From NCBI GenBank assembly GCA_947561715.1, contig OX387202.1:11607001-11671000 (forward strand): a stretch of 64,000 nt of DNA, read 5' to 3'. The notes below the pieces were generated by a model, which was given only the letters and a program-made list of their open reading frames with translations, searched no databases and was not told where the DNA came from. Below, one piece after another: positions 61,031 through 64,000 of this stretch. Source of the stretch: Ascidia mentula (Eukaryota > Chordata > Ascidiacea > Phlebobranchia > Ascidiidae). How positions within the stretch are numbered: the stretch's first letter is position 1; the number at the start of each line of letters is the position of its first letter. Made by a program: the position numbers and the translations under genes.

Positions 61031-61333
61031 ATTTACTAACTCGTTCACAGGTTTCGAAAGCCAGGGGACTTTAGTTTTATGGCACTAGTTTGAGCGTGAC
61101 GCGTCGGGGGATAAAAACTGCCTCAACTTTTCACACAAATACGCAAAGGGAACTGCTGGAGTGCGCATGTAATTTGTTTGAAAGAACGTTTTTCCTTCTA
61201 CTCTGTAACATTTTTTCATGTGTTTTGTTACAGCGTTTATTATAGTTGCAAATAACCTGAAGTTGCTCAAAGTAAGAAGTGTTTGTGTGCTCAAAACATC
61301 AGTTAGACTTTTACGGGTAATGTACAAATTGAA

Positions 61334-63350
61334 ATGTGTTGGACATTTTTGAAGAAGCGATTGAAGCAGAAGAAATCAACAACCCTTCAAACAATCACAT
61401 ACCAAAGTGAAAAATTTACGACGGTAAACGATAAAACTGGTGACAACTTGCAAAGCACAGAAAACCAACGACAGCCCCAAGGGACTGTTTTCAAAAACAC
61501 GACTGCCGTCGAATTTACGCCCACAGAAGAAACTGACCGAGACACCGAAATATCGGTTAAATGGAACGAGGATGAGATTTGTTCGCTGTTCGATCTTTTC
61601 GATCACGACGGAAAAGGCGAATTGGGAGCAGAAGATTTACAAGTAAATATAGAAACATCAAGTTATGGATTCCTAAACTATATAGTCAGTAACTCGGATT
61701 AATGAAAAACGTTATAGTGAATTAAAAAATAATTTTCCCTCGTAAAATTAAATTACAAACATATCGAAAAAAATTCTTTCAATACTCTTCGATCTGTTGT
61801 TTAAAGCTACGTTTGTGTTTGACAAACTGCAGCAAGTCCAAACAACGACATTTTAAAGGGCAAATACCCAATGTGTATTCAGTTACAGGCTGTTTGGCCA
61901 TCAATCGAGTAAATATCGTGGGAATTGAACTCGATACAAAGTTGTAGATATGTATTTTTTGCCATAGAATATTCCAGAAAAAAACACTAAACATGTTTAT
62001 TTACAGGCGTTGCTTGAATGCTTCGGAATGCACGTCACCAGTACAGAATTGAATTCCATGACAGGCCAAAGTGATAACGGTGTGCTTACGGCTGAAACTT
62101 TCTCTAATTTCGTCAGTCAAGTTGTTCCAAACGACTTTACAAGCGACGATATTCAAAATGCTTATAAGGTAAGGGATTGGAATAAGTCGTTTGTGGATCT
62201 GCAGATTTGAGATTTTAGGAAGGGATCCGTGACTATACAAAAAGCTTGAAAACCATTGACGCATGCATCCCGAAAACACAGCAAACTCATTGAAATTATG
62301 TGAAAAATATTACAACAAATTTGTATATAGTTCCATGCAGAGGGTAAACCTTTACTTGTGTTATTGGTTACAAGAAAAGTTTCGTGACAAAAAAGGTTTT
62401 GTGCTTTTAACCAGTTTTCAATCATGTATTTTTTGTGAATGTTAAATTTTCTAGAATGCAGGGCCAAATTATGTATGAATAAGAAGAACCTTGCCTTTTG
62501 CCTATCGGGTTTGATAACAAATTTATATGTTAGGGGCAGCAAGTCTTTCGAGAGAACAAAATTGTTTTTTGGGGATCGCATTTGATTCTGGGCAGTACAA
62601 ACCCTTTACAGTGGAATTTCCTCAATTTCAAAGCAAACAATTCTATTAGCGTGTCCCTATTTGATATTGACGGGTCCGCTAGACTGTATAGTCCCAGTGA
62701 GCCGTATCGGCGGCAGTCTCTTTCTTAGGCTTTGTATGAGTCAATACCCACAACAAATTTGCTTTTGTCGCCACGATACAAAAGCAGCAACAAAAGAAGC
62801 GTCGAGTAACTTTCAAAGTAGTCACGTTTTTTTGGATTGAACTTTCATTTTTTCACGCTGCAGCCTATCATGCCAATGCATGAAATATTACTGCGTTATC
62901 TGATACGGTGGTAGAGATCCCCTATGTATATGTGGAGGTTTCCTGGCAAGTTGTGCGCTTACACACCAGTGTACCATGACCACAATATACCCCGTGAAAC
63001 CACTGGGCTCCTGTAGCTGTAGAGCGTTGGACCTGGTTGGCCCAGGGTCGTGAGTTCAAACCTCACCGGGAGCTTGATTTTTCAAATCTTGCTCCGACAT
63101 GTCAGGAAAAAGTGGCTGATCCAGCTACGCTGCCAAGCCTGAAAACCTCATGATGTTGATTTTTTCACTTCAGCTTTTCGACAAATCCGGGAGAGGTTTC
63201 ATCACCAGAGAAGATGTGAATGAGATGATGAAAAAATTATTTCAAAACCCAACAGAGGAAGACCTCGACGAGATGATGTCACAGGTCGATTTGGACGGGG
63301 ATGGGGTCATCGATTTCAAGGATTTCCTTGCTGCCATTGTGTCGTCATAA
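61334..63350 (+). CDS. EF-hand calcium-binding protein, copy 4
   Basis: Exons 61,334-61,642, 62,007-62,168 and 63,174-63,350, 215 residues. EF1, EF3 and EF4 loops match copy 2 exactly, including the full set of EF4 ligands. Differences cluster in the N-terminal extension (STTLQTITYQSEKFTTVNDKT in place of the SITLQKITHQS type). The Met at position 30 of the other copies is Thr here (ACG), so translation must begin at MCWTF for this copy to be complete, supporting that start for the family. Conserved EF-hand exons against a changing N-terminus suggest selection on the calcium-binding part, judged by eye only. Confidence 0.83.
63003..63156 (+). mobile_element. tRNA-derived SINE in intron 2 of EF-hand copy 4, A box damaged
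   Basis: Same position as in copies 2 and 3, but the D arm has lost six bases (AGCTGTAGAGC), which removes the A-box match. The B-box region GAGTTCAAACCTC is intact. The insertion predates the split of copies 2-4. Confidence 0.7.
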
Positions 63351-64000
63351 ATTTCACGATTTATGCTAAATCAGGGCACTTTCAAAAGCTTTATTTTATA
63401 CCTTTTTTTGTTCGTTTTTGTTTATTTGCGGTTATTTTTGTTTTTTATCGACAGTGAAAAATTGTCGTAGTAATATGACCTATATTTGCGCTTTATATAA
63501 TGGACGCAAAAGTTGTCGTAAAAAACGCAGCGAGAATGATTGTAGAAACGATTAAAACGTCTGTAATGAATTTTGCAGCAGCAATACTGACTATATGTTT
63601 TAATTACTCCTTTATAGGTAGCATTATAGTACTGTATTTACAGTTCCGCTAGGTTTAGTGCATGGTTGATCGACGTTCAATAACGTTTAGTTATATCAGG
63701 TAAATGTCATATATTCCTGTCATGTAATTGTTTTACATCATTCTGTCTTTATTATAAGTTCAACGTTGGTGCATCTTAAAAATTTTTGATTGCGTCATAA
63801 AAACGTGCGCGATATTTTCCTAAAGTAGAATATTTGTATTTTGTGCATTTTCTGGTCTTTCTTTGTTTTTCTTGGATGCGTATTTGTCATATGCAAACAC
63901 ACCAGTGCCATCTAGCGGCCACACATGCGAGTAGATGATAGTTGTGAAACGCGAATACATACGCTATAATAGATAAAATGCTGATTATATTGTTTTTTTT

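Larger units (their letters stand above)
60527..64000. repeat. EF-hand tandem unit 4, diverged and cut by the window end
   Basis: Diverges from units 2 and 3 immediately after CCTATC at 60,526, with substitutions and indels upstream of the gene, then aligns through the gene to the window end. It is collinear with unit 2 up to the equivalent of about 50,610. Confidence 0.92.

Overview
This is nuclear DNA from an animal, not a prokaryote. Genes are split by GT-AG introns, there are several transposon classes (non-LTR retrotransposon, tRNA-derived SINE, TA-target and other terminal-inverted-repeat elements), and more than a third of the window is satellite DNA. A small AT-rich invertebrate genome such as an ascidian tunicate would fit, but the species is a guess with low confidence.

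Layout. (1) Positions 1-22,850 are one tandem satellite of about 119 monomers of 190 bp, with nested higher-order repeats and a decayed right-hand edge. (2) 22,870-23,670 holds a 77-bp tandem repeat and short AT-rich repeats. (3) 23,674-28,150 begins with an orphan terminal exon of the nucleolar protein gene NOL6, followed by a spacer duplicated in tandem (period 1,978 bp). Each spacer copy carries an ~800-bp inverted-repeat transposon and a hammerhead-like motif. (4) 28,350-30,200 is copy 1 of a three-exon, four-EF-hand, calmodulin-like gene. Just downstream, a copy-specific insertion contains a convincing type I hammerhead ribozyme core (30,725-30,777). (5) 32,077-41,192 is the 3' half of NOL6 on the + strand, in ten recognisable exons. 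A 5.2-kb intron holds an antisense, 5'-truncated non-LTR retrotransposon with an open reverse transcriptase frame. The terminal exon carries a 28-bp tandem duplication that shifts the frame. (6) 41,441-43,130 repeats the spacer of region 3 without the transposon. (7) 44,240-46,979 is the downstream half of an EF-hand repeat unit. (8) 46,980-64,000 holds EF-hand gene copies 2, 3 and 4 in tandem. Units 2 and 3 read as identical over about 6.79 kb; unit 4 is diverged and runs off the window.

How it fits together. The locus is a segmentally duplicated block in which a NOL6 3' end, its downstream spacer and an EF-hand gene have been copied repeatedly next to a satellite. EF-hand copies 2-4 keep a complete coding frame, splice sites and a TATA-like upstream segment. 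Copy 1 has lost that segment and one calcium ligand. NOL6 belongs to the small-subunit processome of ribosome biogenesis; the EF-hand protein is a predicted calcium sensor. Nothing indicates that the two genes work together; their adjacency looks like duplication history. The strongest candidates for new biology are the hammerhead ribozyme insertion, the NOL6 terminal-exon rearrangement and the higher-order satellite structure. No unknown multi-gene system was found.
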